DNA of 64,000 nt from NCBI RefSeq assembly GCF_036860695.1, contig NZ_JAYKGJ010000001.1, forward strand, positions 868,001-932,000. Direction: 5' to 3'. This document shows, in pieces, positions 26,256 through 38,000 of the stretch. The notes beneath the pieces were generated by a model. It searched no databases. It worked only from the letters and a program-made list of their open reading frames with translations, and was not told the origin of the DNA. Source of the DNA: Rosettibacter firmus. GTDB taxonomy: Bacteria > Bacteroidota > Ignavibacteria > Ignavibacteriales > Melioribacteraceae. The position numbers were made by a program, and so were the translations under genes. Within the stretch, counting starts at the first letter, position 1; each line of letters begins with the position of its first letter.

Positions 26256-28598
26256 ATGGAAACTAAAGTACTCTACATTGAACACAATATACTCGATTAT
26301 GAATATTTAAAAGAATCCCTTAAAAATAATGCAACCCATATTAAATTATTTCATACTCCTCTTTCTAAACAAGGCATAGAATTACTAACGAAAGAAAAAT
26401 ATGATTTATTACTGGTTGACCTAACTATGCCTGATATGAACGCTATCGATGTGATTAAGAATTGTAAAAGCAACAATATAGATATACCAATAATTGTAAT
26501 AACAGGTTTTGGTAAAGAAGAAGATGCCGTAGAGGCTTTAAAAGCTGGAGCTTATGATTATGTTACTAAAAAAGATAACTATGCATTAAGACTCCCTCAG
26601 ACTATTGAAAATGCTATAAAAACACATCAGCAGGAATTATTAAATAAAAAATTAATTGAAGAACTTAAAGCTAAAAACGAAGAATTAAATAAACTTTTAA
26701 ACGAAGAAATAAGATTAAAAAAGTTATTAAGAAAAAAACTAAATCTAAGTGATGAAAGATTTAAAATACTAACAAATACAAGTCCTTCCTCAGTTTTTAT
26801 TTATAAAGGTGAACATTTTATTTATACAAACGATAAATGCAGCGAACTAACCGAATATTCACGTGAAGAATTACTAAAAATTAAATTCTGGGATTTGGTT
26901 CATCCAGAAGAAAAAGAACTTGTAAAACAAAGAGGCTTAGCTCGATTAAAAGGAGAATCAATTCCACAATCTTATGAATTCAGAATTGTTACTAAAAGCG
27001 GAAAAGTAAAATGGATTCACTTTACAGCAGGTTTTCTGCATGAATTTGAAGAAGGTGCTGTGATTGCTACAGCAACCGATATAACTGAATTAAAAAATAC
27101 CATTAATGAATTAAATGAAAGTAAAGAAAGATATAAATCTCTTATTGAAGGAATTAATGAAGTAATTTACAGGATAAAACCAGAAGCTAATTCCGAAGAA
27201 GTTAAAATTGATTTCGTAAGTCCACAAGTTTTAAATATTATTGGACTAAGCAGTGATGAGTTAATGAAAAGACCCATTTCATGGTTCGAAGCTGTTATTG
27301 ATGAAGATAAAGAAATTATTAAAAATTTTTATAATGAATTTTATAACAACAAAAAAACTGTTAGCTATTGTTATAGAATTAAAAACTATTCAACCAATAC
27401 TATTCACTGGATAGAAGATAAGTTAATGCCTAAACTTGATGAGCAAGGTAATTTAATAGAAGGTTTAGGTATTATACGTGATATCACAGAAAAGATTTCT
27501 TATGAAGAAGAAAGGAACAAATTAATTCAAGCTATAGAACAAAGTTCAACAATAATAATAATGACTGATCTGGAAGGCAAAATAATATTTGCAAATAAAA
27601 AATTATTCACTACAACAGGTTATAATAAAGATGAAATTCTTGGTAGCAACTTTATACAATTAATAAAAATAAAATCTGATACTGATATTTGCGACTACTG
27701 GAAAAAACTACCAGATATAAAAAATTGGGAAGGTGAATTAAAATGCTTGAAGAAAAATGGGGATTTTTTCTGGTCTTATATAGTAATTTCTCCTGTATAT
27801 AACACAAAGAATCAAATAGTAAATTTTATTATTGTTATTGATGATATTACAGAACGGAAAAAAATTCTTGAAGATTTAATTTTAGCTAAGAATAAAGCAG
27901 AAGAAGCAGATAAGTTGAAATCTAACTTTCTGGCACAAATCTCTCACGAAATAAGAACACCATTAAATGCTATAATGAGTTATACCGAACTTATACGAGA
28001 TGAAGTTTGTAGTGAGAAAAAAGAAGAATATTCAGAGATATTTGATGGCATCGCTAATGCAGGTTCAAGAATAATTAGAACAATTGATATGATATTAAAT
28101 GCTTCGGAACTTCAAGCAGGTGCTTATGAAATGATTATTAAACCTGTCGATTTATTTAATGATGTTATTTTAAAAGCTTACAAAGAAGTAAAATTAAAAG
28201 CAGATAGCAAAAAATTAGATTTAAGAGTTAAAAAACTAACCGATCACACAACAGTAAATTGCGATGAATATTCTGTTTATCAAACACTGATAAACTTAGT
28301 TGATAATGCAATTAAATATACTAAAACTGGTTTTGTAGAAATAAGATTACTAAGAGCACAAAAAAATAATTTACAAATTGAAGTGGAAGACAGTGGCATT
28401 GGAATTAATGAATCTTTTCTACAAAATATATTCGAACCTTTTACACAGGAAGAATCTGGTTATACAAGAAGATTTGATGGTACAGGACTTGGCTTATCTC
28501 TTGTCAAAAAATATTGTGAATTAAATAATATCGAAATTAATGTGAAGAGCAAAAAGAATATTGGAACAACATTTACATTAACTTTTCTAAACAGTTGA
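26256..28598 (+). CDS. Histidine kinase, REC-PAS-PAS-PAS-HisKA-HATPase
   Basis: A 780-residue cytoplasmic kinase. The N-terminal receiver (4-120) has phospho-Asp55 in LLLVDLTMPD, but the acidic pair that normally binds magnesium near residue 10 reads Glu9-His10. Three PAS domains with PAC-type ends follow (about 165-275, 285-410 and 415-540). The HisKA His is residue 564 in QISHEIRTPLN; HATPase_c has DNAIKYTK, DSGIGIN and GTGLGLSLV. It ends the operon that began at 20510. Three PAS domains allow it to merge several signals, and the receiver makes it a downstream member of a relay. No DNA-binding output is found in the whole operon. Confidence 0.92.
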   Translation: METKVLYIEHNILDYEYLKESLKNNATHIKLFHTPLSKQGIELLTKEKYDLLLVDLTMPDMNAIDVIKNCKSNNIDIPIIVITGFGKEEDAVEALKAGAYDYVTKKDNYALRLPQTIENAIKTHQQELLNKKLIEELKAKNEELNKLLNEEIRLKKLLRKKLNLSDERFKILTNTSPSSVFIYKGEHFIYTNDKCSELTEYSREELLKIKFWDLVHPEEKELVKQRGLARLKGESIPQSYEFRIVTKSGKVKWIHFTAGFLHEFEEGAVIATATDITELKNTINELNESKERYKSLIEGINEVIYRIKPEANSEEVKIDFVSPQVLNIIGLSSDELMKRPISWFEAVIDEDKEIIKNFYNEFYNNKKTVSYCYRIKNYSTNTIHWIEDKLMPKLDEQGNLIEGLGIIRDITEKISYEEERNKLIQAIEQSSTIIIMTDLEGKIIFANKKLFTTTGYNKDEILGSNFIQLIKIKSDTDICDYWKKLPDIKNWEGELKCLKKNGDFFWSYIVISPVYNTKNQIVNFIIVIDDITERKKILEDLILAKNKAEEADKLKSNFLAQISHEIRTPLNAIMSYTELIRDEVCSEKKEEYSEIFDGIANAGSRIIRTIDMILNASELQAGAYEMIIKPVDLFNDVILKAYKEVKLKADSKKLDLRVKKLTDHTTVNCDEYSVYQTLINLVDNAIKYTKTGFVEIRLLRAQKNNLQIEVEDSGIGINESFLQNIFEPFTQEESGYTRRFDGTGLGLSLVKKYCELNNIEINVKSKKNIGTTFTLTFLNS

Positions 28599-28692
28599 TA
28601 TTTTTATATTATTGCTACAGAATCTACAATTATAATTTTTAGAAGAATTTTAATAACTTTGACTTAACAAAAACACACTATAATCCATTTTG

Positions 28693-31593
28693 ATGTATAA
28701 AAAAGATGCAAACCTTTTTTTTGTAATTATATTCTTTTTACTCATATCTCAAGTATTTCCACAAAATTCTGAAATTGAGCAACTCAAAAAGTATGCTCTT
28801 TCCCATATGCAAGCAGGAAGATATGGAGATGCTATTGATCAATTGAATAAATATATATCTGCATTACCCCAACAGGCAGAAGGATATAATCTTCGTGCAA
28901 TTTGTTTTGAAAAAAGAAAACAATATTACAACGCTGTGCTTGATTATCGCAGGGCAATTGCACTCGAAAAAAATACTACAAAAAGAAAAGAATATGAAAA
29001 CAATCTTCGAAAAGTAGAGGAAACCTGGTATGCTTTGCTGAATAAAAAAATTGAAGGACATTTAAGAGAAATTGCAATTAATCCAGATAACCCGATTAAT
29101 TACCTGGAAATTGGTAAATCATATCGATGGATGGAAATATGGGATAAAGCAGAAAGCTGGTATGATGAATACCTCAAACGTGATGAAAATGCTTCTGCTG
29201 ATGAAATAATTCGTTATACCGAAATACTTGCAAAAACTGGGAGTATTGCTAAAGGCGAAAAGATTTTAAAAAAATATGTAGAACGTTATCCTGAAGATTG
29301 GCGTCTCTGGAGTCGTTATGGTTATTTTACAATGTGGTTAGCAAAATACTCAATTGCAAAAAAAGCTTTTGAAACATCACTTAAGATAAAGCCTTTCTTT
29401 AAAGAAGCACAGGATGGTCTGGATATGGTTACAAAACAAGAATATGCAACACTCCAAAGTCCACGTGCTTTTGAAAAAGAATATCCAATCGATAGATATT
29501 ATAGATTATTAAAAAGAAATCCTTCTGATGCAGAAACAAGATTTAAACTGGTAGATGAATTAATAAATGCAAAAAGAATTGAAGAAGCATATCAACAACT
29601 TCAAATATTATCTCTTACACATTCAGAAGATCAGCGATACAAAGATAAATGGGAACTTGTTGCAACACTTAGAGAAAAAACTTTTCTCGAAAGATTACAG
29701 GAAGCAAAAGAAAAACTAAAAATAAATGAATACGATAAAGAAGCTATTAAAATAGCTGCTCAGAATTACGAGAATCTTCAATATTATGATAGTGCAATGG
29801 TTCTTCTAAATAAATATTTTGAAAAATTTCCTGATGAAAGAGATAGTGATTTAGTTTTTAAATATGCAAAGATATTAGCCTGGAATCGTGAATTTGATAA
29901 AGCAATTGAAATTACAGATAAACTTTTAAAAGACTATCCAGATAATTTAGATTATCAACTTTTTCGAGCTCAAGTTTCTGTATGGATAAACAGAGACCTG
30001 AACGAGGCTGAGAAATACTTAGAAAATGTTCTTAAAGAAAGACCTAACAATCTTGAAGCAAATATAGCAATGGGCTCATTAATGCTTATAAAAAAAGATT
30101 ATGATGCAGCTCAGAAGTATGCAGATAAGGCTAAAGAAATTAATCCAGCAAATGATGAAGTAATTAAACTCCAGTCAAATATTGACTGGCAAAAAATGAG
30201 AGAAGAAGAAGAAAAGCTCTATGCAATTCTCGAAGAAGGACGCAAAAAAGTTATTGCTGAAGATTGCAAAGGAGCTCTTCCTTATTATGAAGATTATCTT
30301 TCTAAAGCTGAACCTAATGTTCTAATACTTAAAGAATATGGTGATGTTCTGTTTTGTGCAAAAGAATATAATAAAGCTCTACAAACTTATAATGAAGTGC
30401 TTGAAATAAATTATAATTACGATGCTGCAATGCAAAGAGCTAAAGTTTATTATGCAATGGGTGATTCTTTAAATGCACTAAAGGAATTCAAAAATTTAGT
30501 AAAACAAGATTCTACAGATTTTGAAGCTCAAATGTACTTAGGAGATTCATTTGCAAAATTAGGAGAACATGATTCTGCAAGAGTAATTTATAATAATTTA
30601 CTGGAAAACTGGCAGCTCGATTCAACACAAACAGAAATGATTAAACTTAGAAAAAAATGGCTGCCTCCTACTGGATTAGCAGCAATACTTGAAACATTCC
30701 CAAATTATGTTGGACTTGCACCATTTTCACAATTTTACAGTGATAATCTAAGTTTTAGAATTTGGTCTATCGGTTCACGAATAGATTTAGGGACAACTAA
30801 CTTTTTTACAATTGGAATTACATTCTCACAATCTCAATTATATGCAAATGCACAGAGCCTAAATCAGGATTTAATTTCTTCATATAATTTTACAGGAATA
30901 AAAATATTTAGAACTCTTAAAGGTCATTTATTATTTAGATTGTCAAAATATCTAAATGCTGGAGCTGGATTTGGAACAACTAATGCACAAAGCTTTAGAG
31001 CAAGAAATGAAAGAGATGCTTTTATAAGATTTGAAAAAAAAGATACACTTTCAGTAGCATTTGTTTATCAGAATTCTGATGCAGCTTTAATTCTTTATTC
31101 ACCTTATTTAATTGACCTTCGTTATTACTCATCTTTGTATCGTTTTGAAGGATTGTACAGACATCACAATGGACTTATTCTTAAAGGAGCATTTCAATAT
31201 ATTACTGTTTCAGATGAAAATGAAGGGAATGATTTATCTTTAAGAATAGGCAAATCTTTGTATAAAGATTTATCTCTTGGCTATGAATATTACTATACGA
31301 ATTACAAATTAAAAAAAGATTATTATTATTCACCACAAAATTTTGAATCTCATAGCATTTGGGTAGATCACGATTTAGAAAATAAAGATGAACTTAAAAT
31401 CATATTAGGTGGAAAAGTAGGAATAATTCCAAGAAATAAATTTCTTGCACTGGAAGCACATGTTGAATTTTACTATCAACTATTTAAATATTTTTTAGTA
31501 AGTGGAAAAATTGGAATGGGAAGTACTTCACGTGATGAAGCCAGTTACAGATATTTCTCATCTCAATTATCAATCTACTGGAATGTTTATTAA
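28693..31593 (+). CDS. TPR protein with C-terminal outer-membrane beta-barrel
   Basis: The product is 966 residues from the ATG at 28693; a TTG just before it would add one residue only. A signal peptide (ending VFPQ) is followed by about 650 residues of tetratricopeptide repeats (A-x-x-Y-x-x-A and W-x-x-Y motifs, some irregular). The last 280 residues have alternating aromatic/hydrophobic strands ending in YFSSQLSIYWNVY, a typical beta-barrel C-terminus. The TPR-then-barrel design is that of PgaA, BcsC and YaiO, which export or organise polysaccharide. No polysaccharide synthase is nearby, so the cargo is unknown. Confidence 0.8.
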   Translation: MYKKDANLFFVIIFFLLISQVFPQNSEIEQLKKYALSHMQAGRYGDAIDQLNKYISALPQQAEGYNLRAICFEKRKQYYNAVLDYRRAIALEKNTTKRKEYENNLRKVEETWYALLNKKIEGHLREIAINPDNPINYLEIGKSYRWMEIWDKAESWYDEYLKRDENASADEIIRYTEILAKTGSIAKGEKILKKYVERYPEDWRLWSRYGYFTMWLAKYSIAKKAFETSLKIKPFFKEAQDGLDMVTKQEYATLQSPRAFEKEYPIDRYYRLLKRNPSDAETRFKLVDELINAKRIEEAYQQLQILSLTHSEDQRYKDKWELVATLREKTFLERLQEAKEKLKINEYDKEAIKIAAQNYENLQYYDSAMVLLNKYFEKFPDERDSDLVFKYAKILAWNREFDKAIEITDKLLKDYPDNLDYQLFRAQVSVWINRDLNEAEKYLENVLKERPNNLEANIAMGSLMLIKKDYDAAQKYADKAKEINPANDEVIKLQSNIDWQKMREEEEKLYAILEEGRKKVIAEDCKGALPYYEDYLSKAEPNVLILKEYGDVLFCAKEYNKALQTYNEVLEINYNYDAAMQRAKVYYAMGDSLNALKEFKNLVKQDSTDFEAQMYLGDSFAKLGEHDSARVIYNNLLENWQLDSTQTEMIKLRKKWLPPTGLAAILETFPNYVGLAPFSQFYSDNLSFRIWSIGSRIDLGTTNFFTIGITFSQSQLYANAQSLNQDLISSYNFTGIKIFRTLKGHLLFRLSKYLNAGAGFGTTNAQSFRARNERDAFIRFEKKDTLSVAFVYQNSDAALILYSPYLIDLRYYSSLYRFEGLYRHHNGLILKGAFQYITVSDENEGNDLSLRIGKSLYKDLSLGYEYYYTNYKLKKDYYYSPQNFESHSIWVDHDLENKDELKIILGGKVGIIPRNKFLALEAHVEFYYQLFKYFLVSGKIGMGSTSRDEASYRYFSSQLSIYWNVY

Positions 31594-31613
31594 AAATTAT
31601 TGCGAGAGCAAAA

Positions 31614-32027
31614 ATGTTTTCTACAAAAATTAAAACTCGATTTTTTGATGCAGATCCAGCTGGAATTATTTTTTATGGAAATATTTTTAAGTATATCCAT
31701 TCAGCTTATGAAGATTTCATTGCAGGTTTAAGATTAAAAAGAAATTATTTTCTCGATAAAGATTTTGTTTTACCAATTCTGCATGCCGAAGCTGATTATC
31801 ATTTACCAATAAAATATGGTGAAACTCTAACAATTAACATTGAAGTTACAAAACTAAAAAGATCATCTTTTGAACTAAGTTATAAAATATTCAACAACAA
31901 AAAAGTTGAAGTTGCTACTGCAAAAACTGTTCATGTATGTGTATCAAAGAATACTTTCAAAAAAATAGAAATGCCAGATGAGCTTTTTAATAAGCTTAAT
32001 TCTCACTTACAAAATCTTAACGATTAA
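31614..32027 (+). CDS. Acyl-CoA thioesterase, 4HBT (YbgC/FadM-like)
   Basis: A 137-residue hot-dog-fold protein. The signature TRFFDADPAGIIFYGNIF, with catalytic Asp and the GIIFYGN loop, matches the 4-hydroxybenzoyl-CoA thioesterase group, as do the length and the downstream AYEDF. It should hydrolyse acyl-CoA or similar thioesters in the cytoplasm. It starts 20 bases after the TPR/barrel gene on the same strand and converges on the giant surface-protein gene. Substrate chain length cannot be read. Confidence 0.9.
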   Translation: MFSTKIKTRFFDADPAGIIFYGNIFKYIHSAYEDFIAGLRLKRNYFLDKDFVLPILHAEADYHLPIKYGETLTINIEVTKLKRSSFELSYKIFNNKKVEVATAKTVHVCVSKNTFKKIEMPDELFNKLNSHLQNLND

Positions 32028-32068
32028 TTTATTTTCAAAGCCTTTTTAATAATTGTTCAAAAATCATT

Positions 32069-35000
32069 TTATAATTTCCTTGCTATGACTAATGGTGTTT
32101 TTATAACTTCTGTTACTCCATTATCACTAATTATTTCAATCAACAAAACATAAATGCCGACTCTCAATGGTCTCCCTGAATCATCAAGACCATCATAAAT
32201 AAAAGAATTATGAGATGCAGAAGGCATATTATATTTTATTGTTCTAACCAATCTTCCCTGACTATCAAATAACCGAATTCTTGCCTGAGATATTTTATAA
32301 GGCAAATCAAAATTAATTATCGTAAAATCTTCGTAACCATCATTATCAGGTGAAAAGGGATTGGGATAAATTGTAACTTTTGATTTATTATTCAGAATCT
32401 CTGTAAAAAGTGAATTCTTTTTTAGTGGTGTAGCACCTTCATTCGAGACCGATGTACTCCAATTAGTATTGTCATCTGAATTAAGATAGGGATTGATTCT
32501 TTCAAGCGATTTATTTTTTACAGAAATAAAATTTCGATTATGCCAGTCAGGCATATAATTTAAAGAATCAATTATAGCTCCATAAAAATCTTTTAATATT
32601 ATTTTAGCCCCAGTATTAGGTAATGATAAAGATTTATTTATGAAAACATTTTCATAATCTTTTAATTCATAATTCACAAATATTGATGAATCGTTTGCAA
32701 CAACAAAAAAAGCTCCAGGAATAAGTTTGAAATAGTGTGAGACTAAATTCAATTTATTGTTATTAACATATAATTTCATTCCACCAATTTGAACCGTATC
32801 ATCTGTAGTATTAAATAATTCAATAAATTCTGAATTGCTCTCACCTGGTTCATACATTATTTCGTTAATAACTATAGAATTCTTTTCATAGGACAAAATT
32901 TTTATAACTGAGTTTTCCAATCCAGGAGTAGCTCCACTTTTACTTATCGATAAAAACCAATTTGTACTATCTGTAGAAGCAGAAAAAGATTTTCGTTCGA
33001 GCGAATATCCTTTTTGATTTCCCCAATTAGAATTATAAAACACACTATCAATAGTTCTGCCATTATAATCATAAATTACAATTCCATCCCCAGAATTATT
33101 TAAAGCACCAAATTTAGCTTGATAAATTTTTGCCTGTATTTTAAATGCAAATTTTGATGTATCATTTGTTATGATAGCATATTCATTAGGCAATAAATAA
33201 TCATCTTTGTTTGTAATTACAGATTTTGTTTTTTCAGGAAATATATCTGCAATCATCCATTCTTTTAAGTTTATTGAGGCATCAGAAACATTCACAATTT
33301 CAATCCATTCAGATTCGTCATCAAAAGGATTATACATAATTTCATTTATCATAACTGATCTGGGAAAGCTTTGTATTCTAATTTGCTTTTCTAAAAAATT
33401 GTTCAGTGTATCTTCATCTTCATTAAATATTATTTTGCAAAATATCTTTACATCATTTGATAATTCTAATTTCTTATCAGACTTTAAATCAAGTGAGTCG
33501 TTTGGCAATAAATTGTTACCAGATAATTCATCAAAAAATTCATACTGGTTTTTATTCCAGTAATAAATTTTCACACTAAAATTTAAGGCAGAGATCAAAG
33601 AATTATTAAATATCCTTGTAATTATATTAACTTTTTCACCAGCATAAGGATTTTGTGGTTCAACAAAAATGTTTTTCAATATCAAATCGTAAACTTTTCT
33701 ATATATGCTATTTATTCTGCCAGGTGTACTTAATTCCAGATCACTTGACGAGCCCCAATTATTTTTTTCTATTGACGATACTGAAAGAGATTTTCGTTCT
33801 AATGATTTTCCATATAAACCGCCATAACTTTTATCATAATAAACTGAATCAATAGTAAATCCATAAAAATCTTTTATAACAACACCATCTTCATCATTAT
33901 TTAAATTCGCAAATGGATTTACAATTAAACTGGAAGGAATATTCTTATGATAATTTATAATAGAAGAATCTTTTGAAATTACAGCAAATGATTTCCTGGT
34001 AATAACTCCATTTTTAATTTTTGTTTGGACAGAGCTTTTTAAAACATCTTTTATAGACCATCCTTCTAAATCAATATCATAATCGGAAGCATTAAAAATT
34101 TCTATCCATTCTGGTTCTCCATTTTCTGGATAATACATTATTTCATTTATTAATATCGAATTGGGAGAATATTTAGGATAAATATTTATATCAAGAGTAT
34201 TGTTTGATAAAACATCATCTAAATTATTTTCTAATGTAACTTCTAATTTAATCTTCGAAATAAAGTCAGTTACAACATCATCAACAATCACCGCAGTGCT
34301 ACTATCTGCCTGTATGGAAGGAAGAGTTAGCTGTTTAATTAATAAATTACTTTCTGATTTAAATATTTTCAAAATCCCATCTGCTGAATATCTACCATAA
34401 TTTTTTACATATAAAATTAATTTTATATTATCATTGATTGATGGCACTGCAGGTTCTAAATCATAATTAATAATTGCAAGATCATAATTTCTTTTAGAAA
34501 CTGAATTAATAGAACAGGGAGTACTTCTATTGAATGCACTTTTCCAGTTAGTTGAATCCGTGCTTGATTTTTCATAATCAATTCTTTCAAGTGAATTTCC
34601 GTTTCCATCGCCCCAGAGAGATTTGTAGTAGACAGAATCAATTGTTCTATTTAATGAATCACTTATAATTATCACATCTGCATAATTATTTAATAATGGG
34701 AATGAACAGACTACTACGTTTTGAATTTCTGGATAAATTGAAAATATGCTCGAGTCCCTTGAAACTACAATATAACTATCAGGTCTAAAGATTAATTCTT
34801 GGTTTGTAATAATACTTTTTGTTTTGCTATTACCAATTTTATATCCCATTAAATTAATCAACTTATTACTTCTATTATAGAGCTCAATCCATTCTGGTTC
34901 TGGGGAATCTGGAGCATACATTATTTCGTTAATAACAATATCATATTTTTCAACATTTATTATAACTCCATTAATCATACAATATGCAATGTTATTCTCC

Positions 35001-38000
35001 AGGTATTCATCCTGAGAATAATTTGCTCTCAAAATAAAATTATTGTTCCCTTCTGTAATTTTACTCACACTAAATTCTATATCTATAAAATTATGCGGTT
35101 CAATTTCTATTATTTTTTTATCTAAATAACTTTCATCTAAAATTCCATTCTTATTTTCATCTTTGAACAATAATAATTCAACATTTTCTGCTTTTTGATT
35201 TCCAGTATTTTTAACTATACACTTTAATGTTGCATTTTCCCCAAGCTCTACAAAATTAGTTATGCTACCAAAAAAGTTAATCTCAACATCATAATTCTTA
35301 GGTGATACCGAATTTATTTTTCCAGGAGTTGCTTGAAAATTGCTTATAGAGTTCTTCCAGTTGTTTTTAGATATACTGCTGGAATCGGTGTTTACTCTTT
35401 CAAGAGAAATTCCACTCTTAGTTCCCCAGCTTGAATAATATTTCATACTATCTATAGTTCTATAATTTGAATCTTTTACTACAACATTATCTCCATTATT
35501 ATTAAATACTGGTAAATTAGCAATCAACAAATTATCTATGCCTGAATAAAAATTGTTTATCGATGACTCTCTGCTTATAATCAGATACTCTTTAGGTTCA
35601 AGCTGATAATCATTTGTAGTAATTTCAGAAAGAGTAATACTATCTCCAACTTTCCAATTTTTCAAGTTTATTATTCTATTTGATCTATTAAATAATTCAA
35701 TCCATTCTGGTTCATCATTATCAGGAGCAAACATTATCTCATTAATAACAACATCATTATACTCTGGTGGTTTTTCCTGAATATTGTATTTCAAGTAAAC
35801 AATATTATTTGAATCATATTCATCTTCATCAAAAATCACTTTTGCTATTAAACATTTTTCTCCAACATTATATTCTTTTGTTTTAAAATAAAAGATCATT
35901 GAATCACCTGGACTTAAGTATGCATACTCATATCTATTAATTAAATACATTTCGTTAATCAATGAAGTGCAATTGACATCTTCATATAAGAGAAGCACAA
36001 AATTATTTGCAATATTTTTTCCCTTGTTATAAATAATAAATTTTAGAACTGTTGTATCATCTACTGTTGAATTAATCTGTTCTACATTATCACACAAAAT
36101 CTGAATATCATAATTAAATGGAGTTACAGAATTCTTTTTGCCTGGTGTTCCTTTTAAGTTGATAGGACTTTTCCAATTAGAAGAATCAAGTGATGATAAT
36201 TCCGCATCTATTCTTTCGAGCGATTTGCCTCCCTTTCCTCCCCAATTTGATTTATAACTTACAGAGTCAATAACTCTATTTAAGGAATCGGTTATTACAA
36301 TGACACCTTCGTTATTATTCAAAACAGGGAAGTTACTTATAATTAAATTATCGATATTATCATAAAGCGAAGTTATTATTGAATCTTTAGCTACAACATA
36401 AAATTCATTCGGCTTTATAATTTTATCTTCTTTAATAATTACATTACTATTTGTTTTATCTCCAACTTTATAGCCTTTAAGATTAATTAGTTTATTACTT
36501 CTATTATAAATTTCGATCCATTCTGGTTCAGGTGATATTGGAGCATACATTATTTCATTTACGACCAAATCATTTTTTTCTTCATTTATTATTACACCAT
36601 TTATACTAAATATTTTATAATTATTCTCATCAAATTCATCGTTAGCAAAATTTATATGCAAGATAAACTGGTTATTTCCATAAACAACATCATTAACTAA
36701 AAAAGTAACCTGAACTTCCTGATTATTAATTAAATTGGTTATTATTGTTTTATCATATAAAACTTCATCAACTACACCATTCAGATTTAAGTCTTTGTAT
36801 AATTCCACTTCAAAATTTTCTGCTACTTTTCTTCCATTATTTTTAATAATTACATTCAATTCTAATTTTTTATCAACTTCAGCATAGTTCGATTTAGATA
36901 GAAAAGATATAACACTTAAATCATAATCCTTTTCGGAAATAGAATTTATTTTGCAAGGAGTAGCTCTGTATTTGCTTACGGAAGTTCCCCAGTTATTTTT
37001 TTCATTACTCAGTAAATCAACACTTTTTCTTTCAAGAGATTTTCCACCACTTCCTCCCCAATCTGGAAAATATCTTACACTATCAATTGCGTTATTATAA
37101 ATATCTTTAATAACAACTACATCTCCATTATTATTCAATGTAGGAAGAGAACATAATATTAATCTTTGGACAGATGAATAAAAATTAATTATAGATGAAT
37201 CTCTTGTAAGAATTAAATACTCTCCTGGTTGGATTAAACATTCATTATTTGAAATATTTGTCAGAGTTGAATTATCACCTACTTTCCAGTTTTTCAAATT
37301 TATTTTTCTATTAGAACGATTATAAAGTTCAATCCATTCAGGTTCATCATTTTGTGGTGCATACATAATTTCGTTAATAACAATATCATTATACAAAGCT
37401 AATTTTTCTAAGACTGTTACATTGGCAATTGCTCTATTATTTGTGAAAACTTCATCGTTCAAAAAATTTACACTTGCTATAAATAAGTAATTGGTTGGGA
37501 CTTCTACATAAATCGATTTTTGAATTACAAGAGAATCTCCGCTGTATAATTCAGTAAAGTCTTGATAAAAAATATTTTCTTCTGCTTGTTCTGTAGAATC
37601 ATAATTAATATCATTAAAAATATTGACTGAAAAATTGTTGGCAACTAATCTACCTTTATTCAAAACTATAAAAGTAATTTTTAATGAATCTTCTGCTCGT
37701 GGAATCAGTGGTTCAATTTTGTGAAATTTAATTTGTAAGTCATAATCTGCTGGCGATACTGAATTTTTAAAACCAGGTGTTCCATTAATTCTAAGTGAAT
37801 TTTGCCAGTTTGAAGAATTGTCTTTATTCAAAATAATTTTTTCATCTGAAATACCAGAAGAATTATCCGCAGAGTAAGTGTAACTATCAACTATTTGTCC
37901 TGCTGGATTAATTAAATTAATTGTTCTGCTGGTTGTATTAGCCATTCCAGAAGAGCCAAAATTATTAGAACTAATTTTCAATATAATTACATCAGTAGGA

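Noticed and set aside
28659-28684. TTGACT ... TATAAT promoter-like pair before the TPR/barrel gene
   Set aside because: The spacer is only 14 bases and the start codon would follow almost at once; too weak to report as a promoter in this A/T-rich DNA.
34167-37396. Repeated DNA considered as a CRISPR or transposon array
   Set aside because: The period is about 800 bases, lies in one open frame and encodes protein domains, so it is a coding repeat.
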